Shown here piece after piece: positions 17,077 through 25,662 of a DNA stretch of 64,000 nt (within the stretch, counting starts at the first letter, position 1; every line of letters starts with the position of its first letter). Under the pieces are notes generated by a model, which saw nothing but the letters and a program-made list of their open reading frames with translations, was not told where the DNA came from and ran no database searches. The translations under genes were made by a program, and so were the position numbers. Source of the DNA: Fredinandcohnia humi (GTDB lineage: Bacteria > Bacillota > Bacilli > Bacillales > Bacillaceae_L); assembly GCF_001439915.1 (NCBI RefSeq), contig NZ_LMBW01000004.1, positions 239,345-303,344 of the forward strand, read 5' to 3'.

Positions 17077-17769
17077 TTATTCCGCCATCTTCTCCAAATT
17101 TCCATTTCGGTCCATTTTAAAGGAAGTGGCCGGACGTTCCTCTTCTTCAAATAAGACGAGCTTTCGTGCACGGTTCATGATCTTCATTAATGTTTCGTAA
17201 TCCTCTTGGATGTTCACTGCGCTTTGCTCAAGATGAGAAATTTTCTTTTGGAGTTCTTCGTTTTTACGCAGTATCTCATTCTTTTCTTTTTTCAATCTCT
17301 CATTCTCGGATTTCAGTGCTTCAATTCCAAGACTTGTATTGCCCATGGATTGAAGATAGGAAATCACCGAATCAATCGTCATTGACGGTCTAGCAGTAGC
17401 GTACTGCGGTGTCTTAACGTCCTGTCGAACACTAATAGATTCAGATGTAAATAGCGGCAACTCGTCCGCAAATTCCTCGAGATTTGGAGTTGGTGGTGTA
17501 TACAAAAGCTGCTTTTTCACAGGCTGGTTTTTACCAAGTGCACGCTGACGTTGTTTACGGTGCTTTTTCGCAAGCTGGAGGTCCTTCTCGTAACTATGGC
17601 GCACTACCGCATTCCAGCGGAATCCACATGCAGCAGAGGTGCGGTTTAATTTGTCACCAACCTCTTCAAATGCGTTTAATTGTGTACTACCCTCTCTTAC
17701 GTGTTTTAATACAGTTTCAGCTAATAAGAGGTCATTTTCTTCTGTCCAAGCGTCTTGTCTTTCCTTCAT
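17077..17769 (-). CDS. rsfA: Prespore-specific transcription regulator RsfA
   Basis: 230-residue Myb/SANT-like DNA-binding protein. The N-terminal domain (1-60) reads [24 protein letters not shown] and [24 protein letters not shown], a signature of the RsfA/YwfN family. A basic stretch ([13 protein letters not shown]) and a long coiled coil (about 150-205) follow. In B. subtilis RsfA tunes sigma-F-dependent genes in the forespore. GGGAGATG 7 nt before the ATG supports the start. Confidence 0.93.
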   Translation of the reverse strand: MKERQDAWTEENDLLLAETVLKHVREGSTQLNAFEEVGDKLNRTSAACGFRWNAVVRHSYEKDLQLAKKHRKQRQRALGKNQPVKKQLLYTPPTPNLEEFADELPLFTSESISVRQDVKTPQYATARPSMTIDSVISYLQSMGNTSLGIEALKSENERLKKEKNEILRKNEELQKKISHLEQSAVNIQEDYETLMKIMNRARKLVLFEEEERPATSFKMDRNGNLEKMAE

Positions 17770-17868
17770 ATTCGTTCATCTCCCAATATATGTTTGTTTG
17801 CGTTAGGTTATTACATATATTGGTCAATAGATTCAAACTTTATACAAAAAACATAAAAGGATAGTAGA

Positions 17869-18053
17869 TTAATTTTATTCAGCACGGGGCTGAATAAAAT
17901 TAAAGCCTCTGGCGGATGCCACAGATTTTCAAAGGTAACTTTTCGCGCCTAAGATCAAAGCCTAAGAACGCCACTTCCTGTGGCAACGTCTTTGTGACCC
18001 ACATCGTGTGGGCCTAAAAAATCTGGGCGCAAATACGCCAAGGCGTATTTGAT
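17869..18053 (+). repeat. Family B structured element (B1)
   Basis: It begins with an A/T-rich hairpin (AATTTTATTCAGC / GCTGAATAAAATT). The conserved GCCTCYGGCGGATGCC block follows, then a closing helix AGATTTT (17923-17929) / AAAATCT (18018-18024). Inside are two hairpins, GCCAC-TTCCT-GTGGC and CCCAC-ATCG-TGTGGG. The element ends with the hairpin AAATACGCC / GGCGTATTT. It lies upstream of, and in the same orientation as, the DUF1450 gene. Confidence 0.85.
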
Positions 18054-18241
18054 TCTAAAAATATTTCAAAATAACAAACTCGTACTTGTGGAGATTTTTT
18101 GAAACTTATTCCGTTCCCTTGCAATGGCATGGTGGACGGGGTAAAATACGCTATAGTGATTTTTACTCATTTAACCGGTACATACCGAAAAATATATAGC
18201 AAAAACGCCCCAGACTATTTCATGAAGGGATTGTACACAAA

Positions 18242-18469
18242 ATGGCAAATGAATTTCGCATTTGTGATGATTGCCAAGCAACCAATATTAGTACCTTAGT
18301 TCCACGCCTAAAGGAAGTTGATGGTGAAGCAGCAATTGACATCCGCTGCCAATCATACTGTGGCCCTGGCAGAAAAAAATCATTCGCATTTGTTAACAAT
18401 CGTCCAGTATCAGCTCCAACAGAAGACGAATTAATTGAAAAGATTGAAAAGAAGCTGAAAAAGGACTAA
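18242..18469 (+). CDS. DUF1450 small cysteine protein
   Basis: 75-residue cytoplasmic protein. Cysteines lie in CDDC (residues 8-11) and [21 protein letters not shown] (36-56), the pattern of the DUF1450 family (related to B. subtilis YuzB), with a possible metal or redox role. Function is unknown. It has its own terminator. A family B element lies between the upstream divergent rsfA and this gene. An overlapping frame from 18099 is not a gene. Confidence 0.82.
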   Translation: MANEFRICDDCQATNISTLVPRLKEVDGEAAIDIRCQSYCGPGRKKSFAFVNNRPVSAPTEDELIEKIEKKLKKD

Positions 18470-18474
18470 TATCG

Positions 18475-18512
18475 CCTTTCTCTCCCAGGAGAAAAGGTTT
18501 TTTTTATTTTTG
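18475..18512 (+). terminator. Terminator of the DUF1450 gene
   Basis: Stem CCTTTCTC / GAGAAAAGG followed by eight T residues. Confidence 0.85.
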
Positions 18513-18551
18513 AGCAGGATATAAAATCTTACCATGTTTTTAACTAATTAC

Positions 18552-18745
18552 ATTGTCAATCTACGTCCATCTCCAGCGCCTAGCCCCTCGAGGTCACAAG
18601 CCAATCCATCAAGAAGGTCAAAGAGCAACCTTCTAGCCGGCTCGTCTTGTGCTTGTCAGACTTGCACAGGATGTGCTGACATCGGCGTTTGCCACAGGAC
18701 GTGGCAGTAGTTAGTCGATGTTCCTCTGTCAAGGCGCTTGCGCAT
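18552..18745 (+). repeat. Family A structured element (A2)
   Basis: Forward copy. It has the closing arm AGCGCCT / AGGCGCT, the CCCCTCGAGGTCACAAGCC block, a variable hairpin arm, GCACAGGATGTGC and the shared module GCCACAGGACGTGGC. It lies between the DUF1450 gene and ywfO. Confidence 0.85.
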
Positions 18746-18877
18746 TTGGTTTTTGTCGAAAAATTTTCCAACCATTGATATGACTTGGCTAAAGCCGATT
18801 TATGGAGAATTTTAGGTTTTTTTGTCTAAGATAAAAATATATAATAATAGCATGCCAGTATGGAAGAGGTTGAATAC

Positions 18878-20179
18878 ATGACAAATTCCAATGGGAAATT
18901 AAGTGAAGAGAAGGTTTTTAAAGACCCTGTACATCGATATGTGCATGTTCAGGATCGAGTGATTTGGGAACTCGTTGCAACATCGGAGTTCCAAAGACTT
19001 CGACGGATCCGCCAATTAGGGACCACCTATTTTACCTTTCACGGGGCGGAGCATAGTCGTTTCAACCATTCATTAGGTGTATATGAAATTGTCCGAAGAA
19101 TAATCGATGATGTGTTTCGTGATCGACCATTTTTAAATGAAGAGGAACGGCTTTTATGCCTATGTGCGGCACTTCTGCATGACCTTGGCCACGGACCATT
19201 TTCACATTCATTTGAAAAAGTATTCCATTATGATCATGAGGAATTTACACAAGCAATCATCGTTGGGGACACCGAGGTAAATCGAGTCCTTATGCAAGTT
19301 GGAGACGACTTTCCGAAAAAAGTGGCCGAAGTGATTGCAAAAACATATAAAAATAAATTAGTTGTCAGTCTCATCTCCAGTCAAATTGATGCAGACCGTA
19401 TGGATTATTTATTGCGCGACGCGTATTTTACGGGAGTTAGCTACGGGAACTTTGACATGGAGCGAATTTTGCGTGTCATGAGACCGCAGGAGGACCAGGT
19501 TGTTTTTAAAAGCAGCGGGATGCACGCGGTTGAAGATTATATTATGAGCCGATACCAAATGTATTGGCAGATCTATTTCCATCCGGTTACCCGGAGCGCG
19601 GAGGTTATTTTAACGAAAATCCTCCATCGCGCCAAACAGCTTTACAAGGAAAACTACGAATTCCAAACGACTCCTGTCCATTTTATCTCGATTTTTGAAG
19701 ATAAACTGACTGTAAAGGATTATGTGAAGTTAGATGAAGGAGTATTTTCCTTCTATTTTCAGGTTTGGCAGGATGAAAATGATGCGATTTTAAGTGACCT
19801 TTGCCGTCGTTTTCTTAATCGCAATCTGTTTAAGTATGTGGAGTTTGATCCAGGTTCACAAATGATGAAGATGATGGAGTTGAGGACGCTTTTTGAGGAA
19901 GCGGGGATTGACCCGACTTATTATTTAGTAGTCGATTCATCATCTGATTTGCCGTATGATTTTTATCGGCCGGGCGAGGAAGAGGAACGACTTCCAATTA
20001 ACCTATTGATGCCAAATGGTGAAATCCGCGAATTATCGAGACAGTCTGAAATTGTGGATGCGATATCCGGCAAAAGGCGAACGGATCATAAGCTTTATTT
20101 TCCACAGGATTTGATTGAAAAACTACCAGATGACCGTAAAGTGAAACAGAAGATAAAGGAAGTACTAGGTATTTTGTAA
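18878..20179 (+). CDS. ywfO: HD-domain phosphohydrolase YwfO
   Basis: 433 residues, equal to B. subtilis YwfO, an HD-domain nucleotide triphosphohydrolase. The metal-binding residues are visible: HSRFNHSLGV (first H), LLHDLGHGPFSHSFE (HD pair, about 105-115) and QIDADRMDYLLRDAYFTG (final D). Substrates recalled for the family are (d)NTPs. The ATG at 18878 is chosen over 18860 because AGAGG is 8 nt upstream and the length then matches. ywgA follows 15 bp later, suggesting an operon. Confidence 0.93.
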   Translation: MTNSNGKLSEEKVFKDPVHRYVHVQDRVIWELVATSEFQRLRRIRQLGTTYFTFHGAEHSRFNHSLGVYEIVRRIIDDVFRDRPFLNEEERLLCLCAALLHDLGHGPFSHSFEKVFHYDHEEFTQAIIVGDTEVNRVLMQVGDDFPKKVAEVIAKTYKNKLVVSLISSQIDADRMDYLLRDAYFTGVSYGNFDMERILRVMRPQEDQVVFKSSGMHAVEDYIMSRYQMYWQIYFHPVTRSAEVILTKILHRAKQLYKENYEFQTTPVHFISIFEDKLTVKDYVKLDEGVFSFYFQVWQDENDAILSDLCRRFLNRNLFKYVEFDPGSQMMKMMELRTLFEEAGIDPTYYLVVDSSSDLPYDFYRPGEEEERLPINLLMPNGEIRELSRQSEIVDAISGKRRTDHKLYFPQDLIEKLPDDRKVKQKIKEVLGIL

Positions 20180-20194
20180 GGAGATGAAGGGGTT

Positions 20195-20701
20195 TTGTTA
20201 ACAGAACATGCAAAAGTAATGAAGGCATTCGCTGCTGCAGGGGAAATTACAGGTCGAAAGAAGCTTCAAAAAATGATTTATATCGCGAAAAAAATTGATT
20301 ATCCATTTTACGAAAAATACAATTTCCATTTTTACGGGCCCTATTCAGAGGAGTTAACTTTACGTGTGGAGGAGCTTTGCAATCTAGGATTTTTAGATGA
20401 AGTGAAAGAAAAAAAGGGCGGCTATTATCAGTATCGTTACTCATTGACTGAAAAAGGTGAGCAGTTTTTAGGACACTATCAATTGGACATGCCTCCACTA
20501 GATGATTGTATGCAGGCTTTAAATGATCAAAGTGCGCGCTTTTTAGAGCTCGTTTCGACAGTTTTATACTTTGAAGGACTTGAAAAAGCTGAGGTCAAAG
20601 AAAAGGTATTTACATTAAAAGCAAAGCAACGTTATACAGAAGTAGAGGTAGAAGAGGCTTATCAATATATTGATTCTCTTCGCAATCAGACTAAACATTA
20701 A
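20195..20701 (+). CDS. ywgA: YwgA family protein
   Basis: 168-residue soluble protein of unknown function. Conserved features are an N-terminal EHAKVMKAFAAAGEITGRKKLQKMIYIAKK and YGPYSEELTLRVEELCNLGFLDE, reminiscent of winged-helix or antitoxin SocA-like (YwgA) folds. The start is TTG, with AAGGAG a little upstream. It is cotranscribed with ywfO, as in B. subtilis. Confidence 0.88.
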   Translation: MLTEHAKVMKAFAAAGEITGRKKLQKMIYIAKKIDYPFYEKYNFHFYGPYSEELTLRVEELCNLGFLDEVKEKKGGYYQYRYSLTEKGEQFLGHYQLDMPPLDDCMQALNDQSARFLELVSTVLYFEGLEKAEVKEKVFTLKAKQRYTEVEVEEAYQYIDSLRNQTKH

Positions 20702-20705
20702 AAGT

Positions 20706-20738
20706 AAAACTCGGCAGCTTAAATTCTGCCGAGTTTTT
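20706..20738 (+). terminator. Terminator of ywfO-ywgA
   Basis: Stem AAACTCGGCAG / CTGCCGAGTTT then T residues. Confidence 0.88.
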
Positions 20739-20740
20739 GC

Positions 20741-20922
20741 GTAGTCCAGTTCCAGCGCCTAGCCCCTCGAGGTCACAAGCTGTTCCGTTAAGAAGGTCAA
20801 AGGGCAACCTTCTTAGACGACCCATCTTGTGCTGGTCGGACTTGCACAGGAAGTGCTGACATCGACGTTCGCCACAGGACGTGGTGGTACTTAGTCGATG
20901 TTCCGCTACAAGGCGCTTGCAC
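20741..20922 (+). repeat. Family A structured element (A3)
   Basis: Forward copy in the convergent gap between ywgA and the purine permease. It is almost collinear with A2. The variable arm differs (GTTAAGAAGG / CCTTCTTAGAC) but keeps pairing. The inner hairpin GCCACAGGACGTGG is present. Confidence 0.85.
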
Positions 20923-20930
20923 ATTCTGTT

Positions 20931-22232
20931 TTAGTGAGGTAAATACGCGAGTTGGTAGAAAAACAGAACTGCAAACAGATAAACAAGCGGGTGAACCTCT
21001 CTCCATTTTCCTCTGACAACCTTCATCAGCGGGTATGAAATAAAGCCTAAGGCAATCCCGGTTGCGATACTTGAGGTAAGCGGCATACTTAGGATGATTA
21101 AAAATGCCGGAAAGGCTTCATCGATCTCATTCCACTTGATGTCCTTTATGCTGCCCATCATCAACGATCCCACAATGATTAAGGTTGGCGCAGTAATGGC
21201 AGCAATCCCAGAAACAGCACTTACTAACGGTCCGAAAAAGGCAGCTAGTATAAAGAGAATCGCAACGGTAACCGAGGTTAAACCCGTTCTTCCACCTGCA
21301 GCTACCCCTGTGGACGATTCAATATAAGCGCTAGTGGGGCTTGTTCCAAACATCGCTCCAACCGTTGTGCCCACTGAATCAGCAAGCAGAGCTTGTCTAG
21401 CACGCGGCATCACATTCCCTTTCATTAGCCCAGCTTGCTCTGCAACCCCAATCATCGTTCCCGTTGTATCAAAAATAGTCACGAGTAAAAAGGAGAAGAC
21501 AACAGCGTATAGGCCGTACTGAATCACATCACCGATTGCGGCAAATGGATTTGCGATAATTAATCCTTCAGGAAGAGACGGCGAATTAACAAATCCTTCT
21601 TTAAACTCAAGCTGTCCAGTAAAATAAGCAATAATGGCAGTGATGATCATTCCGAAAAATAAGGCACCATTTATGTTGCGTGACAGGAGAATAAGTGTAA
21701 TAGCTAATCCAACCAGTGCTAAAAGGACTGGTGGCGAATGTAAATCACCTAGAGTCACTAAATTTGTTGGGTGTGCGGTAATAATTCCAGTAAGCCGCAG
21801 GCCAATAAAGGCAATAAATAAACCAATACCTGCAGTGATTCCGTGCTTTAGGTTTGGCGGGATTGCCTCAATTAATTTTTCCCGAAACGGCGTTAACGAT
21901 AAAATCACAAAAATGATACCAGCCACAAATACAGCAGCAAATGCTGTATGGTAGGTGATGTTTTCATTTGCACCAACAACCGAATAAGCAAAAAAGGCAT
22001 TTAACCCCATCCCAGGAGCGATTGCAATTGGATAATTCGCAAATAATGCCATCCATAGTGTCCCAACGATAGTTGCGATAATCGTTGCTAAAAAGACCTG
22101 CTCAAACGGAACACCTGCATCTGATAAAATAACGGGGTTTACGACAACAACATACACCATTGTTAAAAAGGTTGTAATCCCTGCTAGTACTTCCTTTCTT
22201 ACGTTCGTATTCAACTCTGATAATTTAAACAT
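20931..22232 (-). CDS. NCS2-family purine permease (AzgA/PbuG type)
   Basis: 433-residue multi-pass membrane transporter for hypoxanthine, guanine or adenine. Family marks are RKEVLAGITTFLTMVYVVVVNP at the start, AIAPGMGLNAFFAY (about 70-83), FLLVTIFDTTGTMIGVAEQAG and FGTSPTSAYIESSTGVAAGGRTGL in the later part, all of the AzgA/PbuG/PbuO subfamily. No purine riboswitch is visible upstream, unlike B. subtilis pbuG, so pbuO-like function is also possible. GGAGG lies 10 nt before the ATG. Confidence 0.92.
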   Translation of the reverse strand: MFKLSELNTNVRKEVLAGITTFLTMVYVVVVNPVILSDAGVPFEQVFLATIIATIVGTLWMALFANYPIAIAPGMGLNAFFAYSVVGANENITYHTAFAAVFVAGIIFVILSLTPFREKLIEAIPPNLKHGITAGIGLFIAFIGLRLTGIITAHPTNLVTLGDLHSPPVLLALVGLAITLILLSRNINGALFFGMIITAIIAYFTGQLEFKEGFVNSPSLPEGLIIANPFAAIGDVIQYGLYAVVFSFLLVTIFDTTGTMIGVAEQAGLMKGNVMPRARQALLADSVGTTVGAMFGTSPTSAYIESSTGVAAGGRTGLTSVTVAILFILAAFFGPLVSAVSGIAAITAPTLIIVGSLMMGSIKDIKWNEIDEAFPAFLIILSMPLTSSIATGIALGFISYPLMKVVRGKWREVHPLVYLFAVLFFYQLAYLPH

Positions 22233-22277
22233 CGTTTATGTACCTCCAAAAGGCGAACAATTTAAAAATCCTTTTCT

Positions 22278-22306
22278 ATAATATTCGTTTCTGTTATAGA
22301 CTTCAA
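22278..22306 (-). promoter_or_regulatory. Sigma-A promoter of the purine permease gene
   Basis: Read leftward: TTGAAG, 17 bp, TATTAT, about 45 bp before the start codon. Confidence 0.6.
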
Positions 22307-22446
22307 GACATATTTAAAATTGTTTTAGGTTAGTTTTCCCATAAAAGGTGTTTGGGTAGGGTGGAAAATAGTGGATTTCTATTGTTAGGTAAAGGTAAAA
22401 TTGGGGAGGTAGACTTCTTATAAATGAAGGGGGATATATAAAGATT

Positions 22447-22626
22447 ATGAGAAATTGGTGGTATAGTCTCTATTTTTTAATTATTGGTATCGTGTCATTT
22501 TTTACTGGCGAAATCGTAACATATATTATGTTGGCGTTTATTTTATTAAGTTTGAATAATATTAACTCAACTTTGAAAAAGATTTATGAGCAGAACAATG
22601 ACAGAAAAAATATTGATGTAAAATAG
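22447..22626 (+). CDS. Small membrane protein, 59 residues
   Basis: This short ORF encodes two hydrophobic segments (about 4-20 and 23-38) followed by a charged tail (LKKIYEQNNDRKN). The N-terminus MRNWWYSLYFLIIG looks like a membrane insertion signal. AAGGGGG lies about 13 nt before the ATG, a rather wide spacing. A DUF4256 gene begins 46 bp later. I do not recognise the family; codon use and composition look genuine. Confidence 0.6.
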   Translation: MRNWWYSLYFLIIGIVSFFTGEIVTYIMLAFILLSLNNINSTLKKIYEQNNDRKNIDVK

Positions 22627-22672
22627 GATTAAAAAAATGGAATTTTTTACAGAATAAAAGGAGGAATGTAAC

Positions 22673-23236
22673 ATGACACAGAAAAAAGAGTTGCCGCCCA
22701 AATTACACGAAGAGTTATTCAAGGTATCGAAAGCTCGATTCGAGAAAAACATGCAACGCCATGAAGGTTTTGAATGGGCTAAAATCCAGGAAAAGCTGGA
22801 AGCCAATCCTGAAAAACTGTGGTCACTAAAAGAAATGGAAAAAACGGACGGAGAACCGGATGTTGTTGGGTATGATGAAAACAAAGACGAATACATTTTC
22901 TTTGATTGTTCAGCAGAAAGTCCCAAAGGTCGCAGAAGTGTTTGTTACGACCGTGAAGCACTGGAGTCAAGGAAAAAGCATAAGTCGGAAAATAGTGCGA
23001 TCGCTATGGTAACTGAGATGGGGATTGAACTATTAACAGAAGAACAATATCGAATGTTGCAGGAAGTTGGTAATTTTGATTTGAAAACGTCTAGCTGGGT
23101 GCAAACACCAGCTCATATACGAAAACTCGGTGGAGCAATCTTTTGTGATCGGCGCTATGACACTGTTTTTACGTATCATAATGGAGCAGACTCCTACTAT
23201 GCAGCACGAGGGTTTCGTGGCTCGTTAAGGGTCTAA
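22673..23236 (+). CDS. DUF4256 family protein
   Basis: 187-residue soluble protein of unknown function. Typical DUF4256 stretches are RFEKNMQRHEGFEWAKIQEKLE (about 20-41), MEKTDGEPDVVGYDENKDEYIFFDCSAESPKGRRSVCYD, and a C-terminal LGGAIFCDRRYDTVFTYHNGADSYYAARGFRGSLRV. The start has AAAGGAGG upstream and a strong terminator follows. Confidence 0.87.
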   Translation: MTQKKELPPKLHEELFKVSKARFEKNMQRHEGFEWAKIQEKLEANPEKLWSLKEMEKTDGEPDVVGYDENKDEYIFFDCSAESPKGRRSVCYDREALESRKKHKSENSAIAMVTEMGIELLTEEQYRMLQEVGNFDLKTSSWVQTPAHIRKLGGAIFCDRRYDTVFTYHNGADSYYAARGFRGSLRV

Positions 23237-23243
23237 AAACAAG

Positions 23244-23280
23244 GAGGATTGTCCATCATTTGGACAATCCTCATGTTGTA
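23244..23280 (+). terminator. Terminator of the DUF4256 gene
   Basis: Perfect 11-bp stem GAGGATTGTCC / GGACAATCCTC, followed by a T-rich stretch. Confidence 0.85.
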
Positions 23281-23297
23281 TTTATTTTTTTCAATCT

Positions 23298-23486
23298 CTA
23301 TTCTTTATCGCTCAAACGTTTGCCGCCCTCAGCGTAATGATTTTTAGTCATTTCCTCAATGAAAACAACAATTTTTTCTTCTGCTGCTCCCGTTGTTTCA
23401 GATACAGCAGTTGTTACTTTTTCAACAAGCGCCTTTTTTTGTTCTTCAGTGCGTCCTTCTAGCATTTTAACTGTTACGTATGGCAA
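23298..23486 (-). CDS. ywhB: 4-oxalocrotonate tautomerase family protein (YwhB)
   Basis: 62 residues, as in B. subtilis YwhB. The start is TTG at 23486, so that after Met removal the catalytic N-terminal proline (PYVTVKMLEGR) is exposed; GGAGAG lies 7 nt upstream. An in-frame start at 23501 would bury the proline and is rejected. Family members are hexameric tautomerases acting on enol-keto acids; the physiological substrate is unknown. Confidence 0.9.
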   Translation of the reverse strand: MPYVTVKMLEGRTEEQKKALVEKVTTAVSETTGAAEEKIVVFIEEMTKNHYAEGGKRLSDKE

Positions 23487-23519
23487 GGATAATCTCTCCA
23501 ATCTGTGATTTCTAAAGCT

Positions 23520-23660
23520 TTAAAGGATGTCAAAAAGTCGGGTGAATATGACGCAACGAATTTCTTCGTTGGCTTGTTTCTCCGTTGCTCACGTATTAAC
23601 TGCATACGTTCCGCTACTCAAAACTGCGCCGCCTTGAAATTCTCGGTCCTCTTCATCCTC
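23520..23660. repeat. Possible dispersed structured repeat (type C)
   Basis: This intergenic stretch has the hairpin AACGAA-TTTC-TTCGTT and a GC-richer block (CGTTGCTCACG, ACGTTCCGCTACTC, CTGCGCCGCC) unlike its surroundings. It resembles dispersed repeats I recall from other Bacillus genomes, but it occurs once in this window. Confidence 0.4.
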
Positions 23661-23664
23661 CTTT

Positions 23665-23694
23665 TTGAACAATAGTCTAAATGTATTGTATACT
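23665..23694 (+). promoter_or_regulatory. Sigma-A promoter of ywhC
   Basis: TTGAAC (23665-23670), 18 bp, TATACT (23689-23694). Its position argues that translation of ywhC cannot begin at 23665. Confidence 0.65.
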
Positions 23695-23730
23695 GAAAAT
23701 AACAACTTATCTAGAAAAAGGAGTAATTTG

Positions 23731-24411
23731 GTGGAACAATTAAGTGGTTTTTTAGCATTTGATTTATCTTTGATACCCTATGTGGTTATCACATTACTAG
23801 TTGCATTTACGGTGCATGAATTTGCGCATGCCTATGTGGCATACAAATTTGGTGATGATACGGCGAAACGGCAGGGGAGATTGACGCTAAACCCAATTGC
23901 TCACTTGGATCCGTTTGGTACGATTCTTATTTTTCTGGCGGGGTTTGGCTGGGCTCGCCCTGTGCCGGTGAATCGGTTTCATTTTAAAAAGCCAAGGCTT
24001 GCTGGAATCCTTGTTTCGGTTGCAGGTCCATTAAGTAACCTGGTCGTTGCGGCGTTTGCTTTGCTCATTTACATTATCCTGATTCGGGTAGGAGTGTTTG
24101 CAGCAATACCGGAAACGTTTGGAAAGGGTTTTGAAACGTTCTTCAATCTATTTGTTCGGCTAAACATCGTGCTTTTCATTTTTAATTTACTGCCGTTTCC
24201 TCCGCTTGATGGGTATCGCATCATTGAAGACCTTGTGCCAGCGCGAATTCGGCCAAGGTTAACACAATATGAGGGCTTAGGCATTGTGCTATTTTTAGTA
24301 TTGGTGATTACACCGCTTGGGGATCGTTTTTTATACCCGTTCCTTTATGGAGGAGTCTATGCCATCACGGATATACTCGTTGCGATATTTAGACCAATTC
24401 TTCAATTATAA
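23731..24411 (+). CDS. ywhC: Site-2 protease family zinc metalloprotease (YwhC)
   Basis: 226-residue intramembrane peptidase of the M50 family. The zinc motif HEFAH is at residues 29-33 inside the first long helix. The second metal-ligand motif NLLPFPPLDGYR lies near 165-176. About six hydrophobic segments are present. The GTG at 23731 is chosen because AAGGAG is 7 nt upstream and the promoter lies between 23665 and 23694. Substrates are unknown. ywhD follows 57 bp later. Confidence 0.92.
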   Translation: MEQLSGFLAFDLSLIPYVVITLLVAFTVHEFAHAYVAYKFGDDTAKRQGRLTLNPIAHLDPFGTILIFLAGFGWARPVPVNRFHFKKPRLAGILVSVAGPLSNLVVAAFALLIYIILIRVGVFAAIPETFGKGFETFFNLFVRLNIVLFIFNLLPFPPLDGYRIIEDLVPARIRPRLTQYEGLGIVLFLVLVITPLGDRFLYPFLYGGVYAITDILVAIFRPILQL

Positions 24412-24468
24412 AAAGTGATACTCATATGATAAGATAGTTGGTAATGAGTAAATGGGAAAGGTGGATGT

Positions 24469-24981
24469 ATGGTGGATCAAAATAAGAAAAAAGTTGCTTT
24501 TAATATCATTAAAAATGATCCAACAGATGGTCATAAAGGATATGGGATTGGAGCGCTAAGCCTCGAAAATATTTCACCCGTATTCGTTGATATAGAAGAT
24601 GAAGATGTATTTGTAGACGTCGGTGCAATGCATGCAAGAAGTGTCGTCGAAAAAGGGATTAAATTTCTACCGAATAAAGATGATGTTCCAAACGGAAAGC
24701 CTTATTGGCTTGTTTGGGTAACAATTGATCGCAAGGAAGCAGGTCCATACTATGCGGGTGTAACAGCTTGTTACATGACAGTCGATCGTTCGATTCGTCG
24801 CGGCTATAAATCATTGCCGGAGCATGTAAATAGAATGGATAAATCGTTAAAACGCCATATTATGATTGATTTTATGGATGATAAATCTAAGAAGCTGTTA
24901 TCTAATTTCTTAATCAATCACAATAAAGAGATTTGGGAAAACTCTGGTGATGAGTTAAAAGAAGGATTAAAGGTGGAGTAA
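24469..24981 (+). CDS. ywhD: YwhD family protein
   Basis: 170-residue soluble protein of unknown function, conserved across Bacillaceae next to ywhC and pbpG as here. The diagnostic run is FNIIKNDPTDGHKGYGIGAL at residues 11-30, followed by EDVFVDVGAMHARS and the acidic, basic-mixed C-terminus. An AAAGGTGG site precedes the ATG. Confidence 0.9.
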   Translation: MVDQNKKKVAFNIIKNDPTDGHKGYGIGALSLENISPVFVDIEDEDVFVDVGAMHARSVVEKGIKFLPNKDDVPNGKPYWLVWVTIDRKEAGPYYAGVTACYMTVDRSIRRGYKSLPEHVNRMDKSLKRHIMIDFMDDKSKKLLSNFLINHNKEIWENSGDELKEGLKVE

Positions 24982-25090
24982 GGTTTTTTAATTGTGACAT
25001 TTTAGTGAACAAACGTAGGAAAGCTTGAGCTTTTTTATAAAAATAAAGTACACTAAATTTACAATGTACACACATTGAAGCTAGGACACG

Positions 25091-25131
25091 CAAAACCCCC
25101 AGGACCTATTATGGCCTGGGGGTTTTGCATT
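25091..25131 (+). terminator. Terminator of ywhC-ywhD
   Basis: Stem AAAACCCCCAGG / CCTGGGGGTTTT, very GC-rich, about 110 bp after the stop. Confidence 0.88.
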
Positions 25132-25177
25132 TTTTTGAAGATGTTGTTGTCTAAATCAGGTTGCATCCAGCCATAAT

Positions 25178-25590
25178 TGTGACACAAAATTGTTAATTTC
25201 AATAAATTGAGTCCAAATGCAGCTCCTATTTCGACACAAATCTAGAAATTTCCTCAATTCGAGTCCGAATAAGGCTTGTATTGCGACACAAGGCAATCAT
25301 TTTTAGCAAGCTGAGTCCGAATGTAGCTCGTATTGCGACAGAAACCCGGAAGTTTCTTCAATTCGAGTCTGAATAAGGCCTGTATTGCGACACAAGGCAA
25401 TCATTTTTAGCAAGCCGAGTCCGAATGCAGTCCGTATTGCGACAGAGATCTGGAAATTTCCTCGATTCGAGTCCGAATAGGGCTTGTATTGCGACACAAG
25501 GCCATCGTTTTCCTCAAGCCGAGTCCAAATCCAGCCTGTATTACGACACAAAACAGCTAATATCATTTAGTAGTGTCCGAATCGTTGCTT
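25178..25590. repeat. Tandem array R4, eight 52-bp units
   Basis: Units begin GCGACACAA or GCGACAGA, contain GAGTCCGAAT about 30 bp in and end in TGTATT or CGTATT. Units 3 to 7 are exactly 52 bp. Odd and even units differ in the middle (GGCAATCATTTTTAGCAAGC against CGGAAGTTTCTTCAATTC), giving a higher-order 104-bp period. The array lies in the convergent gap between ywhD and pbpG. An 87-codon ORF inside it is spurious. Confidence 0.88.
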
Positions 25591-25662
25591 GTCATTGAGG
25601 CGGGGTTCCCACTAAGAGCATTTCACACACTAGCATTTGGGACAAAAGGGACCCCTGTCCCA

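Noticed and set aside
18099-18299. 66-codon ORF upstream of the DUF1450 gene
   Set aside because: It overlaps the real gene in another frame, and its reading looks like promoter and leader sequence.
22233-22446. Purine riboswitch upstream of the NCS2 permease
   Set aside because: I looked for the conserved purine aptamer core on the leftward strand and found only a simple sigma-A promoter.
25303-25566. 87-codon ORF in R4
   Set aside because: Repeat-derived, with no upstream signals.
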